Assembly (NCBI GenBank): GCA_009911305.1
Contig: QXXC01000005.1
Span: 62,001-126,000 of the forward strand
DNA: 64,000 bases
Reading direction: 5' to 3'
Origin: Clostridiaceae bacterium
GTDB lineage: Bacteria; Bacillota; Clostridia; Lachnospirales; Lachnospiraceae
The position numbers were made by a program, and so were the translations under genes. Under the pieces are notes generated by a model. The model saw nothing but the letters and a program-made list of their open reading frames with translations, was not told where the DNA came from and did not search any database. Shown here in pieces: positions 24,170 through 33,119 of this stretch (its first letter is position 1; every line of letters starts with the position of its first letter).

Positions 24170-26032
24170 TCACGATTTCTTTTTTAAATAATAGAAACCA
24201 TACGCCGGAATATTCACACCGCGCGGCTGCATATCCGCGCCGGTAATTAATTCCTCATATTCCTCCTCGCTCTCATTAATCCATGCGGTCTTGTCAAATT
24301 CGCTGAAATTAAAGAGCCCGATGATGGTTTCTCCCTCATAATGGCGTCCGATACACAGTACCGATGGATCCCATGTCTCGATTGTCCATGTATCCGCATT
24401 GCACACAAACGCCTTTTCCCCTTTCCGGATTTCCTCCAGGCGTTTCAGACGGGGGAAGAGCTTTCCTTCCACTGTATCCGGATCCTTTACCCGGGCCGCC
24501 AGCTCCCAGCGCATCGGGCCGCGGTGCAGGTACCGGGAATCCGCCGCCTTATTCGGATCCTCCTTGTATGTATAGTCATTTACCTGCCCTATCTCATCGC
24601 CGCTGTAGAGAACCGGAATCCCGGACTGCATAAACATATAAGCGTGCAGCGTCACATCAAAGCGGATCGCCCTCTCCATGGCCTCCGAATCGCCTTCAAA
24701 GCCTGCCTTTTCAATACCGCACATAGATGCCGTAGTCCCGCAGAACCTGGCGTCTCCTGTCACCGGATCCGCATTGTAAAGCTCGCCGCGGCTTACGCTG
24801 CCCTCCGTATAGCCCTGGAAGAAATCATTTAAATACTTTTTGTGCGGGCGCTCGCCGATGCCCTCCCGCATCAGAGTTCCATAATCAAGCCCCCAGCCGA
24901 TATCGTCATGGCAGCGCAGGTAATTCAGGAAAACATATTCCTTGGGAAGGCTGTTTACAATATCGAGCTGTTTCTTCAAAAGCCTTACATCCCGGGTCGC
25001 CACTGTATGCCATGTAGTCGCCATGGTCGTCACATTATAAAGCATATGGCACTCCGGCTTTTCAACGGCGCCGAAATACGGAACCACCTTTTCCGGTTCC
25101 ATCACCACCTCTCCCAGAAGCAGCACGCCGGGACACACGATCTCACAAATCATGCGCATCATGCGCACAATCGTGTGTACCTGCGGCAGGTTGCGGCACT
25201 GGGTATTCAGCTCCTTCCATATATATGGAACCGCATCGATGCGGATAATGTCAATTCCCTGATTGGCGAGGAAAAGGAAGTTATACATCATCTCATTAAA
25301 CACCCTGGGGTTTTTATAATTCAGATCCCACTGATACGGATAAAAGCTGGTCATCACAAAATGCCCCGCATCGGGAAGCCACGTAAAATTGCCCGGCGCC
25401 GTTGTGGGAAATACCTGGGGAACCGTTTTCTCATACATGGCCGGGATATCGTAATTATCAAAAAAGAAATAGCGGCTCATGTACTCCCCGTCCCCCTGGC
25501 GCGCCCGCTTTGCCCACTCATGATCTTCGGAGGTATGGTTCATCACAAAATCCATGCAGACATTGATTCCTTTTTTATGGCAGGACGCGGTTAAATGAGC
25601 CAGATCCTCCATGGTTCCCAGCTTTTCCTGCACCTTTCTGAAATCAGCCACCGCATAACCGCCGTCCGAGCGTCCCTCCACCGTATCCAGGAACGGCATC
25701 AGATGCACATAATTCACATTACACGCTTCCAGATACGCAAGCTTTTCTTCCACACCCTTGATTGTGCCGGCAAAATTATCGATATACAGCATCATACCCA
25801 GCATATCGTTCTGCTTATACCAGTCGGGGCGCTGTTCCCTGTCCGCATCCGACTCTTTCAGCGCTTCGTCCCGCTCCCCGTAATACCGGCGCATTTGATA
25901 GCACAGCTCCGCAAACATAGAGCTGTTGTCATAAAGCTCATTATAAAGCCACTTCAGCTCCTCAAAATGACGTGAAAACCGCGCCTTAAAGACATCCTCC
26001 CTGGTCTTGCTTTTTGAATCCTTTTTCACCAC
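24170..26032 (-). CDS. amylosucrase-like GH13 family enzyme
   Basis: 620 residues, GTG start (two consecutive GTG codons; AGGAGAGGAAGG upstream serves either). All four GH13 regions are intact: MDFVMNHTSEDHEW (region I), IIRIDAVPYIWKEL (Asp nucleophile), LLLGEVVMEPEKV (Glu acid) and YLRCHDDIGWGLD (Asp stabiliser). The N-terminal helical domain and the segment GYAVADFRKVQEKLGTMEDL fit the amylosucrase/sucrose-hydrolase subfamily, which transfers or hydrolyses glucose from sucrose. There is no signal peptide, so it is cytoplasmic. It stands alone with its own terminator. Confidence 0.88.
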   Translation of the reverse strand: MVKKDSKSKTREDVFKARFSRHFEELKWLYNELYDNSSMFAELCYQMRRYYGERDEALKESDADREQRPDWYKQNDMLGMMLYIDNFAGTIKGVEEKLAYLEACNVNYVHLMPFLDTVEGRSDGGYAVADFRKVQEKLGTMEDLAHLTASCHKKGINVCMDFVMNHTSEDHEWAKRARQGDGEYMSRYFFFDNYDIPAMYEKTVPQVFPTTAPGNFTWLPDAGHFVMTSFYPYQWDLNYKNPRVFNEMMYNFLFLANQGIDIIRIDAVPYIWKELNTQCRNLPQVHTIVRMMRMICEIVCPGVLLLGEVVMEPEKVVPYFGAVEKPECHMLYNVTTMATTWHTVATRDVRLLKKQLDIVNSLPKEYVFLNYLRCHDDIGWGLDYGTLMREGIGERPHKKYLNDFFQGYTEGSVSRGELYNADPVTGDARFCGTTASMCGIEKAGFEGDSEAMERAIRFDVTLHAYMFMQSGIPVLYSGDEIGQVNDYTYKEDPNKAADSRYLHRGPMRWELAARVKDPDTVEGKLFPRLKRLEEIRKGEKAFVCNADTWTIETWDPSVLCIGRHYEGETIIGLFNFSEFDKTAWINESEEEYEELITGADMQPRGVNIPAYGFYYLKKKS

Positions 26033-26127
26033 TGCCTTCCTCTCCTTTCCTGTGAATCCCGGCCTTTTATGTAATCGATTTCACATAAAATCCTAGCACA
26101 CCTTGCAGTGGAATGCAAGACCTCCCG

Positions 26128-27207
26128 CTAAATTTTCACCTGCGCGAGCCGCCTGTTCGCCTCATTCATCGTCCCGAATTCTGTGAGACAGCATATCACT
26201 TCCTCACAGGAGCGCGCCAGCTCCTCCGCCCTCTCATACGTCTCCTCACAGATGGGGGAAAACGCCGCCTCCGCCACGGTCTCCGCCGCCAATGCCCTTG
26301 CAACTGGGTAATCAATATCATTCACATGCAGGATCCCGGCCGCAAACGGGATATTCTGCCTGTGCAGCCTCCTGTAGACCGGAATGCCGCTCCCGTTTCC
26401 CCCTATGACAAAGACTTTGGGTGTTCCCTTCACAGGCGGGAATTCCGCTCCCCCAAAGCGGGCGTCATAGCTTCCCTTTTCAATTCCATACAGCTCCTCA
26501 ATATAAGACGAGGTAAGAATCTCCTCCGGCGGCCCGCAGCGCCCGATGCGATCGCCTGTCACACAGACAACGTAATCCGACAGCCTCTGCGCCAGATCAA
26601 GCTCATGCAGGGAGATAACAGCCCCTATTCCCCTCTCCCGCACAAGCTCCCTTAAGATAGTCAAAAGCTCAAGCTTATGGCGGATATCAAGAAATGTGGT
26701 CGGCTCGTCCAGCACAAGCACCTCCGGCTCCTGGCAGATGGCGCGGGCCAGCAGAATCCTCTGCCTCTGCCCGTCGCTGAGCGTATCAAACCTGCGCTCC
26801 GCCAGATCCTGTGTGTGCGTCAGTTCCATAGCCCCATGCACTTTGTTCCAGTCCTCCCGGCTGAGGATCCCCAGCCGGCCGGTATAAGGATAACGGCCGC
26901 ATCCCACCAGCTCTTCACAGGTCATAAGCTCAGGCCGGACACCGCCCGTTGTCAGGACACCCATCTGCCTTGCCGCCTTTGCAGGGGAAAGGGACGCAAG
27001 GCTCTTTTCCCCCAGATACACGCTTCCCCCCAGCAGACGAAGCTGCCGGGCTATACTTCTCAGAATGGTCGATTTACCCGCCCCGTTCGGACCAACCAGT
27101 GTTACAATCTCCCCCTGCCTTACATGAAGCTCAACCTCACAGAGCAGCGGTATTTTCCCATATCCGACCGCCATATGCTCCGTGCGCAGCAAATCTCGCC
27201 CCATCAC
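26128..27207 (-). CDS. btuD: corrinoid ABC transporter ATPase (BtuD-like) with extra C-terminal domain
   Basis: 359 residues. The ATPase part (1-245) has Walker A LVGPNGAGKSTILRS, signature LSDGQRQRILLAR, Walker B VLVLDEPTTFLD and the H-loop SLHELDLAQ. About 105 further residues (KVFVIGGNGSGIPVYRRLHR and AAETVAEAAFSPICEETYER) form an additional domain starting with a glycine-rich nucleotide-binding-like loop; it is not part of the normal ATPase and its role is unknown. The gene overlaps the permease stop by four bases. The operon is headed by a cobalamin riboswitch, so cobalamin or cobinamide uptake is the likely role. Confidence 0.88.
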   Translation of the reverse strand: MMGRDLLRTEHMAVGYGKIPLLCEVELHVRQGEIVTLVGPNGAGKSTILRSIARQLRLLGGSVYLGEKSLASLSPAKAARQMGVLTTGGVRPELMTCEELVGCGRYPYTGRLGILSREDWNKVHGAMELTHTQDLAERRFDTLSDGQRQRILLARAICQEPEVLVLDEPTTFLDIRHKLELLTILRELVRERGIGAVISLHELDLAQRLSDYVVCVTGDRIGRCGPPEEILTSSYIEELYGIEKGSYDARFGGAEFPPVKGTPKVFVIGGNGSGIPVYRRLHRQNIPFAAGILHVNDIDYPVARALAAETVAEAAFSPICEETYERAEELARSCEEVICCLTEFGTMNEANRRLAQVKI

Positions 27208-28250
27208 GCCTCCCTCCCGCCGCGCGCGCCTCTCCCGCGCAGCATCAGATAAATCACAACCGGCGCGCCAAGCACTGCCGTCACGGAACTGATACTGATC
27301 TCTGTGGGGGCAAATGCCGTCCTTGCAATGAGATCACAGAACAGGCAGAAGGCCGCGCCGCCCAAAAAGCAGCCCGGAATCAGGACAAGCGGCTCTGTTG
27401 TCCGAAACAGTCCTTTAACCAGATGGGGAACCGCGATCCCCACAAACGAGACAGGGCCTGCAAAAGCCGTCACACAGGCAGAAAGAAGGCTTGAAAGAAG
27501 CACCAGGCACGCCCGGAAGCGCCGGATATTCACTCCCACGCTCTGCGCATACGCCTCCCCCAAACGATAAGCCCCCATCGGCTTTACCAGTGCAAGGACG
27601 CCTGTCAGTCCCACAGCGGTCACAAGCGCCATGGCGCGCACATTTTCCCATGAAATCCCGGAAAAGCTGCCCATGGACCAGTTGTGCAGGTTCACGATAT
27701 TCGCGTCGTCAGCAAAGGCTGCCAGAAAATCCGTTATGGCTGAGCTAATATAGCTGAGCATCACCCCGCAGACGATAAGAACCGACATACTCCCGGCACG
27801 GCCTGAGATCACAAGCACAAAGCCCATGGAAAGCAGCGCGCCTGCAAAGGCCGCCAGAATCATCGCTCCCGACCCTGTAAAAACGCCCTTTTCCAGGAAC
27901 ACAATCATAAGCAGGGATACCGAAAGCTTGGCCCCCGACGAAATCCCCAGCACAAACGGCCCCGCAATGGGATTCGCAAAAAAGGTCTGCAGCAGAAAGC
28001 CCGACACCGACAGCGCGCCTCCCAGCAAAGCCGCTGAGAGGATGCGCGGCATCCGGATATCCCGTATAATGCGCCGCGCCGTGCCGGAATCCTCCATCCC
28101 CTGAAACAGGGCCGCCCGGATCTCCCCTGCCGAAAGGCGGACACTGCCGTAATTTAAGTTCACCAGAAACAGCGCGGCCAGAAGCACACATAAAAGGGCA
28201 AAGGAACACGCATATTTCCCTGTTTTCTTACTCCTCATCCGGCCTGTCAC
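27204..28250 (-). CDS. btuC: corrinoid ABC transporter permease (FecCD/BtuC family)
   Basis: 348 residues, about ten membrane helices. FecCD signatures include RIIRDIRMPRILSAALLGGA, LSVSGFLLQTFFANPIAGPF and VSFVGIAVPHLVKGLFRTTE (the coupling region that meets the ATPase). The protein starts after a short basic leader, 4 bases downstream of the binding-protein gene, and overlaps the ATPase gene (ATGA). Confidence 0.92.
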   Translation of the reverse strand: MTGRMRSKKTGKYACSFALLCVLLAALFLVNLNYGSVRLSAGEIRAALFQGMEDSGTARRIIRDIRMPRILSAALLGGALSVSGFLLQTFFANPIAGPFVLGISSGAKLSVSLLMIVFLEKGVFTGSGAMILAAFAGALLSMGFVLVISGRAGSMSVLIVCGVMLSYISSAITDFLAAFADDANIVNLHNWSMGSFSGISWENVRAMALVTAVGLTGVLALVKPMGAYRLGEAYAQSVGVNIRRFRACLVLLSSLLSACVTAFAGPVSFVGIAVPHLVKGLFRTTEPLVLIPGCFLGGAAFCLFCDLIARTAFAPTEISISSVTAVLGAPVVIYLMLRGRGARGGREA

Positions 28251-28254
28251 CCCT

Positions 28255-29520
28255 TTATTCCAGCGGATACAGATACGTCATCTCCTGTGGATCGGCCCCG
28301 CCCAGCATCCGGTGGATATCCAGTATCACGTCTCCCAGCCCCATACTCTCCTGAAACATATTTTTGCCTGTACACCACACATGTCCTTCTCTTACGGCCC
28401 TGAAATCAGCCAGCAGGCCGCTCTTTTTCAGAAGCTCCTCAAGCGACCCCGGCTCTTTGTCAATCGCGCTGTTATATATGATATAATCTGCGTCACGCGC
28501 TGACTCATAAAAAGCCTCCATCTGCATGCTCTCAGACGACAGGCCATGTTCTCCCTCCCCAAAAGCGGCAGGGATATAGCGCCCTCCGGCCATCTCAATC
28601 ATCTTAACCACATAATCTCCGGGCTTTCTCACATTCACACTTCCGTCTGCAGCAATATAAAAAAATGCCACGGTCTTACCGGAGGAGGGCTGATCCATCA
28701 CCGGCTTTAAGGCATCCGCGCAGGCCGTAAAACACGCCTTTGCCTGTTCCTCCCTGCCCAAAAGCGCGCCGTAAAGGCGGATCCACTCCATCCGGCCCAG
28801 CGGGTGGCTTTCATAGCTTGAGCGTTCCACCAGAACCGGGATCCCCAGGCGCTCAAGCTGCTCCTTCACCTCCGGCGCGTGGTAAATCATCGTAGATTCA
28901 ACCGCCAGATCACATCCGTTCTCCACAAGACGCTCATAATCCGGCGCGCTGTACTTACCCGCATAGAGCATCCTCCCCTCTTCCATGGCCGCTCTCGCCT
29001 CGCTGATATACCACCCCGATGCATCTGTCCCGGACAGCGTAATCTGATCCATGGCATCCAGGCTCCGCATCAGATCCATCGCAGAGGTAGCCGCCAGATA
29101 GATGTGAGAAAGCGGCCGGCAAAGCACTGTCACGTCCTCCGGAATTCCCTCCGGCACAGCCTCCTCCTCCGGAACGGCCAGATAACGGCCGCTGTCCAAA
29201 ATCTCCGCCAGCACATAGCCATTTTCATAGTAATCCACAGAAAACTGATCTGCATAGAGAAGCTCCATCGAACCGGAATGCTTCAGATCCGCCCACTGAA
29301 CGGGAGGCGCAGCATCCTTAGCAGACTCACCCCCTGAGCCCGTCCGAAATGCATCTGATCCGTCCCCTGTTCCCCGGCTCTGCGCGGCAGTCTCCCTGCC
29401 TGACATTTCCGCATTTCTATTTCTGACATCCTGTTCATTCCGGCCGCACCCGGCTGACACCGCGTTTATTCCAAGGATAAGGGCCGCGCAAAATAACCGG
29501 ATTCTGCTATATTTCATCAC
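28255..29520 (-). CDS. btuF: corrinoid ABC transporter substrate-binding lipoprotein (BtuF-like)
   Basis: 421 residues. The N-terminus IRLFCAALILGINAVSAGCG is a lipoprotein signal with the lipobox SAGC. A Ser/Gly/Glu-rich linker (about 30-70) precedes the class III binding-protein fold: PEDVTVLCRPLSHIYLAATS, CDLAVESTMIYHAPEVKEQL and DADYIIYNSAIDKEPGSLEE. Anchored outside the membrane it would deliver substrate to the permease encoded 4 bases later. Substrate is inferred from the riboswitch and CbiK neighbours. Confidence 0.88.
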   Translation of the reverse strand: MMKYSRIRLFCAALILGINAVSAGCGRNEQDVRNRNAEMSGRETAAQSRGTGDGSDAFRTGSGGESAKDAAPPVQWADLKHSGSMELLYADQFSVDYYENGYVLAEILDSGRYLAVPEEEAVPEGIPEDVTVLCRPLSHIYLAATSAMDLMRSLDAMDQITLSGTDASGWYISEARAAMEEGRMLYAGKYSAPDYERLVENGCDLAVESTMIYHAPEVKEQLERLGIPVLVERSSYESHPLGRMEWIRLYGALLGREEQAKACFTACADALKPVMDQPSSGKTVAFFYIAADGSVNVRKPGDYVVKMIEMAGGRYIPAAFGEGEHGLSSESMQMEAFYESARDADYIIYNSAIDKEPGSLEELLKKSGLLADFRAVREGHVWCTGKNMFQESMGLGDVILDIHRMLGGADPQEMTYLYPLE

Positions 29521-29532
29521 TGTCTCCCATCC

Positions 29533-30495
29533 TTAACGCTCCAGGCTGCTGATCGCCGCTCTGGCATGGGCGACAAAAATCTGCCTGATTCCCTCCAGTT
29601 CCCCGAGGCCGCGAATCAGGCATGTCACCTCATACCCGGCCCCTTCAAACACACTTTTCCACGAATCCTCATCGTCCCCGGCCATATCGTTCACCGCGTG
29701 ATCCCCGGCGACAATCATCAGGGGAGCCAGGACCACCTTTTTATATTCTCCGGCCTGAACCGCCTTCAAAACCGCCTGCACATCCGGCTCTGCCTCCACG
29801 GTTCCGACAAAATAATTCTCAAATCCTTCCTCTGCCAGCATGTCCTGCATCTTCGCATACACCTGGTTCGACTCCGCCTCCGTCCCGTGCCCCATAAAGC
29901 ACACCGCCGTATCCGCATTGTCATATTCCGCCGTACTCTCTGTGATCGCCCGGATAACCGCCTTAAAATCCTCGTCCGACGTCAAAAGGGGAGCTCCCAC
30001 TGCAATCGCTTCAAATGCATCCGTATATTCGGCCGCTTCATTCACCAGATCCGTATACTCCAGCCCGTTCATCAGATGCGTAGGCTGAATCACCAAACGC
30101 TTTACACCGTTTTTCACCGCCCGTTCCAGCGCTTCGCCCACATTATCGATCGCCACCCCGTCGCGGGACTTCACGCGATCAATAATGATCTGGCTTGTAA
30201 AAGCCCGCCTGAGGGAATAGTCCGGAATCGCTTTCTCAAGCGCCTCTTCCACCGCGCCGATCGAAATACGCCGGCTGTCATTATAGCTCGTCCCAAAGCT
30301 GACTGCCAAAAGCTCATTCCCGCCGATTCCATCCTGATTTCTCGGATTATCCATAGATGCATCTCCCGTCTCACAGCTTTCTTCGTCCGCGCCGCCGGCT
30401 GCCGCTTCCTCCCTGTTCCCGCCAGCACAGCCCGCCAGCACAGCCGCAGATAAAGCTGCTGTCACAAAAACCATTGCCGCTCTTTTTAATCTCAT
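29533..30495 (-). CDS. cbiK: lipoprotein CbiK-type sirohydrochlorin cobaltochelatase
   Basis: 320 residues. The N-terminus MVFVTAALSAAVLAGCAGGN is a lipoprotein signal with lipobox LAGC, so the enzyme is predicted to sit outside the membrane. The chelatase domain is well preserved: LLAVSFGTSYNDSRRISIGA, IQPTHLMNGLEYTDLVNEA, CFMGHGTEAESNQVYAKM (metal-binding His) and APLMIVAGDHAVNDMAGDDE (second His). CbiK inserts Co2+ into sirohydrochlorin in anaerobic B12 synthesis. Exported CbiK forms are known in sulfate reducers and have been linked to tetrapyrrole or metal transport. It is the first gene of the riboswitch operon. Confidence 0.9.
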   Translation of the reverse strand: MRLKRAAMVFVTAALSAAVLAGCAGGNREEAAAGGADEESCETGDASMDNPRNQDGIGGNELLAVSFGTSYNDSRRISIGAVEEALEKAIPDYSLRRAFTSQIIIDRVKSRDGVAIDNVGEALERAVKNGVKRLVIQPTHLMNGLEYTDLVNEAAEYTDAFEAIAVGAPLLTSDEDFKAVIRAITESTAEYDNADTAVCFMGHGTEAESNQVYAKMQDMLAEEGFENYFVGTVEAEPDVQAVLKAVQAGEYKKVVLAPLMIVAGDHAVNDMAGDDEDSWKSVFEGAGYEVTCLIRGLGELEGIRQIFVAHARAAISSLER

Positions 30496-30672
30496 CTTCT
30501 CTTTCCTCCTTCGCAGCAGTCCGGATATCCGTACATATCCCTCATACCGCTCTGCCTTTTATTTATCGGGTATCCGATCCATACAGGCACAGAAATCCAA
30601 ATCTGAAATCATGTCGATCAGTCCGGCAATGGTATACAAAAAAATCCCTGTAATCTATGGGCAGAGATACAT

Positions 30673-30780
30673 CCAGTACAGCGTATCAGAAGTTCCTGTG
30701 AACATACGGTTCTGTTTCGCTGATAATACAGCTTTTTTGCAGGAAAAAATCTTTACATAACCTTCGATACGCTGTACTGG
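30673..30780 (-). other. 15-bp inverted repeat in the cbiK leader
   Basis: CCAGTACAGCGTATC (30673-30687) and its exact complement GATACGCTGTACTGG (30766-30780) enclose 78 bases. It lies between the riboswitch and cbiK and could be part of the expression platform or a dispersed palindrome. A run of seven T on the minus strand follows at about 30639. Confidence 0.55.
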
Positions 30781-30940
30781 CTTTTGGCCGCAGCAGAACA
30801 ACCTGCAAAAGCCGCCTCCTGCAGTATCTTCTGTTGCTGTCCGCCGTCTGAGTCAGAAATCAGCGCATCCTGAAACATGTCGCCTCAAAGCTGCGCTGAC
30901 CGGTACAATCAATTCCTCGTGATCCGGATATCTCCTGTTC

Positions 30941-31136
30941 CTATACCAACAACCGGCAGGTTTCCTGACTTACCTATCTTCACGCATAACCGCCTTCCCA
31001 ATCTAAAACCCGATCAGTGGTAGTTCCAAACTCTGATCATGCGCTCCTGGCTTACAGTGACGGGATCGCACAGGACTTTCACCTGTTTCCCTTTTACCCC
31101 CTGCCCGCATAACGGACAGCGGCACCGGATGCTCTT
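30941..31136 (-). promoter_or_regulatory. cobalamin riboswitch
   Basis: On the minus strand the conserved blocks occur in order: GGTGCC, GGGTAAAAGGGAAACAGGTG, AAAGTCCTGTGCGATCCC, the B12 box GTCACTGTAAGCCAGGAG, and the 3' block AAGTCAGGAAACCTGCCGGT. This is the standard AdoCbl aptamer. It precedes cbiK-btuFCD by about 450 bases and should reduce their expression when cobalamin is abundant. The remaining leader 30496-30940 holds several stems but no assignable gene. Confidence 0.93.
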
Positions 31137-31230
31137 TACTCGATATTGCCTTATATCCTATCATATGGGTCGGGAAAAAGCAAGAAATTGTTCCTCTTTT
31201 ATCGCAGGCAGTCAGAAAAACGCAGGTACA

Positions 31231-31262
31231 GAAAAAGCCCCGGAAAATCAGCCATTTCCGGG
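31231..31262 (-). terminator. terminator of rplM-rpsI
   Basis: On the minus strand CCCGGAAA pairs with TTTTCCGGG around a short loop and is followed by GCTTTTTC, 31 bases after the rpsI stop. Confidence 0.75.
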
Positions 31263-31292
31263 ACCTTGTGTATCTGTGTATTCTGTTTGCAA

Positions 31293-31682
31293 TTATCGCT
31301 TGGAGAACTGAGGCGCACGGCGCGCTGCTTTGAGGCCGTATTTCTTTCTCTCTTTCATTCTCGGATCGCGCGTTAAGTAACCGGATTTCTTAAGAACCGG
31401 TCTGTAATCAGCGTCAGCCTGAAGAAGCGCTCTGGCAATGCCATGTCTCACTGCGCCGGCCTGTCCTGTGAAGCCGCCGCCGCGTACATTTACCAGCACA
31501 TCGAATTTATCGGTTGTCTCCGTCGCTACCAGCGGCTGGCGGACAACCACCTTTAAGGTCTCAAGTCCAAAATAGTCGTCAATGTCTCTCTTATTTACCG
31601 TGATCTTCCCGCTTCCCGGTACAAGGTATACTCTGGCAATTGATTTTTTTCTTCTGCCTGTTCCGTAAAATTTGTTAGCCAC
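31293..31682 (-). CDS. rpsI: 30S ribosomal protein S9
   Basis: 129 residues, start [20 protein letters not shown], with [20 protein letters not shown] and the basic C-terminal tail [12 protein letters not shown] whose last residues reach P-site tRNA. Cotranscribed with rplM, 28 bases upstream. Confidence 0.97.
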   Translation of the reverse strand: MANKFYGTGRRKKSIARVYLVPGSGKITVNKRDIDDYFGLETLKVVVRQPLVATETTDKFDVLVNVRGGGFTGQAGAVRHGIARALLQADADYRPVLKKSGYLTRDPRMKERKKYGLKAARRAPQFSKR

Positions 31683-31710
31683 TGTAATTTCCTCCTTCCA
31701 GCACCTTTAA

Positions 31711-32145
31711 TTAAAATTTGAACTCTAAAGCTTCCGGCTTCTGTGCCGCCTGCTCATGCTCCGGACCCGCATAAACATGAAGCTTCTTAATCATGCTTCT
31801 TCCTAAAGGTCCTTTGGGAAGCATTCCCCTTACCGCTAACTCCATTACCTTCTCCGGCTTTTTGGCCATCATCTCTTTCAATGTGGTCTCCTTCATGCCG
31901 CCTACATAGTCAGAATGATTATAGTAAATCTTCTGGGCCAGCTTCTTGCCGGTTACCTTGACATGCTCTGCATTTACTACGATCACGTAGTCTCCGCAAT
32001 CCATATGGGGCGTAAAAATCGGCTTATTCTTTCCTCTTAATATGGATGCGATCTCTGATGCCAGACGTCCTAATGTATATCCTGTAGCGTCAACTACGTA
32101 CCATTTTCTCTCAATTGTTGCTGGACTAGCCATAAAGCTCTTCAT
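31711..32145 (-). CDS. rplM: 50S ribosomal protein L13
   Basis: 144 residues with [38 protein letters not shown] and [20 protein letters not shown]. An early assembly protein of the large subunit. The short N-terminal [14 protein letters not shown] is usual for Clostridia. Confidence 0.97.
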   Translation of the reverse strand: MKSFMASPATIERKWYVVDATGYTLGRLASEIASILRGKNKPIFTPHMDCGDYVIVVNAEHVKVTGKKLAQKIYYNHSDYVGGMKETTLKEMMAKKPEKVMELAVRGMLPKGPLGRSMIKKLHVYAGPEHEQAAQKPEALEFKF

Positions 32146-32193
32146 TGGTTGACCTCCTGTTTTATTTCACATATTTGAGATTAACTATATCAT

Positions 32194-32227
32194 GAAATGT
32201 CTGTTCCGGGGCTTTGGTCAGACATTA
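32194..32227 (-). promoter_or_regulatory. L13 leader hairpin
   Basis: AATGTCTG and CAGACATT (32226-32219 and 32203-32196 on the minus strand) form a stem around GACCAAAGCCCCGGAA, at the 5' end of the rplM mRNA. Firmicutes rplM leaders with this kind of hairpin are predicted autoregulatory sites. Confidence 0.65.
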
Positions 32228-32249
32228 TCAACTGATGTCACAGTTATAC

Positions 32250-32278
32250 ATTATATTACACTCAGCCGGACGTGTCAA
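32250..32278 (-). promoter_or_regulatory. consensus sigma-A promoter of rplM-rpsI
   Basis: TTGACA (32278-32273), exactly 17 bases, TATAAT (32255-32250): a perfect consensus, as expected for a strongly expressed ribosomal gene. Confidence 0.9.
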
Positions 32279-32344
32279 CCATTTTTCCCTTTAAAAACAA
32301 GGGTTTTTTGATGACCGATTGCGGTTCACCCCCCGGACGGGAAC

Positions 32345-32400
32345 ATAACAAAAACGGCAGCGCCGGCTTCATTCGTTTGCCTGCACTGCCGTTTCCTCAT
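32345..32400 (-). terminator. terminator of the secreted repeat-protein gene
   Basis: On the minus strand AACGGCAGTGCAGGC pairs with GCCGGCGCTGCCGTT and runs into TTTTG, starting about 20 bases after the stop of the 32417-32785 gene. Confidence 0.8.
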
Positions 32401-32416
32401 ATTTATATGATCTGAT

Positions 32417-32785
32417 TTAGCGTACGCCCGCCGTTCTGCCCTCGGATTTTCCGAATGTAAAATAGTGATCTACATATGCGTCCCACTTATCGCCAAACGC
32501 AGCCTGCAGATCCGGATATGCGTTACGGTATGCAACTACATTCAGAACCTTGCTTCCGTTTCTTCCCTCTTTCAGGCCAAAGGTCATATAATGACGGTAC
32601 AGAGCTTTCTCATTGTATCCAAACGCTTTCTTTAAATCCGGATAGCTGTCTGCATAATACTCTGCGTCAAAAACATCGCTGACTCTGGTCACATTCTTCG
32701 CAAATGCGTTGAAAGGACATAACACCTGCATTGCCATTGCTGCTGCCACGATAGCGGCTGCCTTCTTACCGTTTTTCTTGAACAT
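32417..32785 (-). CDS. small secreted protein with two YPDL-AFG repeats
   Basis: 122 residues. The signal peptide (AAAIVAAAMAMQVLCPFNAF, cleavage near AFA-K) is followed by two repeats of about 37 residues, FDAEYYADSYPDLKKAFGYN..HYMTFGLKEGR and LNVVAYRNAYPDLQAAFGDK..HYFTFGKSEGR. These have the pattern YxxxYPDLxxAFG, then HYxxFGxxEGR. Such repeats recur in secreted proteins of Lachnospiraceae; function unknown. No anchor is visible, so it is probably released or wall-associated. Transcribed alone from a promoter with a poly-G spacer, suggesting on-off variation. Confidence 0.85.
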   Translation of the reverse strand: MFKKNGKKAAAIVAAAMAMQVLCPFNAFAKNVTRVSDVFDAEYYADSYPDLKKAFGYNEKALYRHYMTFGLKEGRNGSKVLNVVAYRNAYPDLQAAFGDKWDAYVDHYFTFGKSEGRTAGVR

Positions 32786-32938
32786 TGTCTGTTCCTCCTC
32801 CTTTTTCGTTTATATTCCTGCTCTGTAATGTAAAGCAAAAATACCCTTCCAAAGTCCTGATAAAAATCACTCATTTATCGAAAATTTGTCTTTGACAGTC
32901 TCAAAAGTAAGTTTATTCTATATCAGAACCTGTAATGT

Positions 32939-32968
32939 ATTATACCTCACTACCCCCCCCCCAGTCAA
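32939..32968 (-). promoter_or_regulatory. promoter with a ten-G tract in its spacer (candidate phase-variable)
   Basis: TTGACT (32968-32963), then ten G (complement of C 32953-32962) and TAGTGAGG, then TATAAT (32944-32939). The spacer is 18 bases, one off the optimum, so gain or loss of a G would change promoter strength. It reads towards the secreted repeat protein with a leader of about 147 bases. No other feature was seen in 32786-33119 apart from a short GAAGCCGCCTTTGGC palindrome near 33082. Confidence 0.75.
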
Positions 32969-33119
32969 TAGTTTTTACTATTTTCTTACGATAAACGAAA
33001 TTTTTTTTGGAGTGACTTAAACTCAATCAAGAGTCGGAAATCATGTCCCGGCGCCTCCTTAAACCCACTTTTTCCTGAGAGAAGCCGCCTTTGGCTCCTT
33101 CTGCATAAAATCAGGGGGT

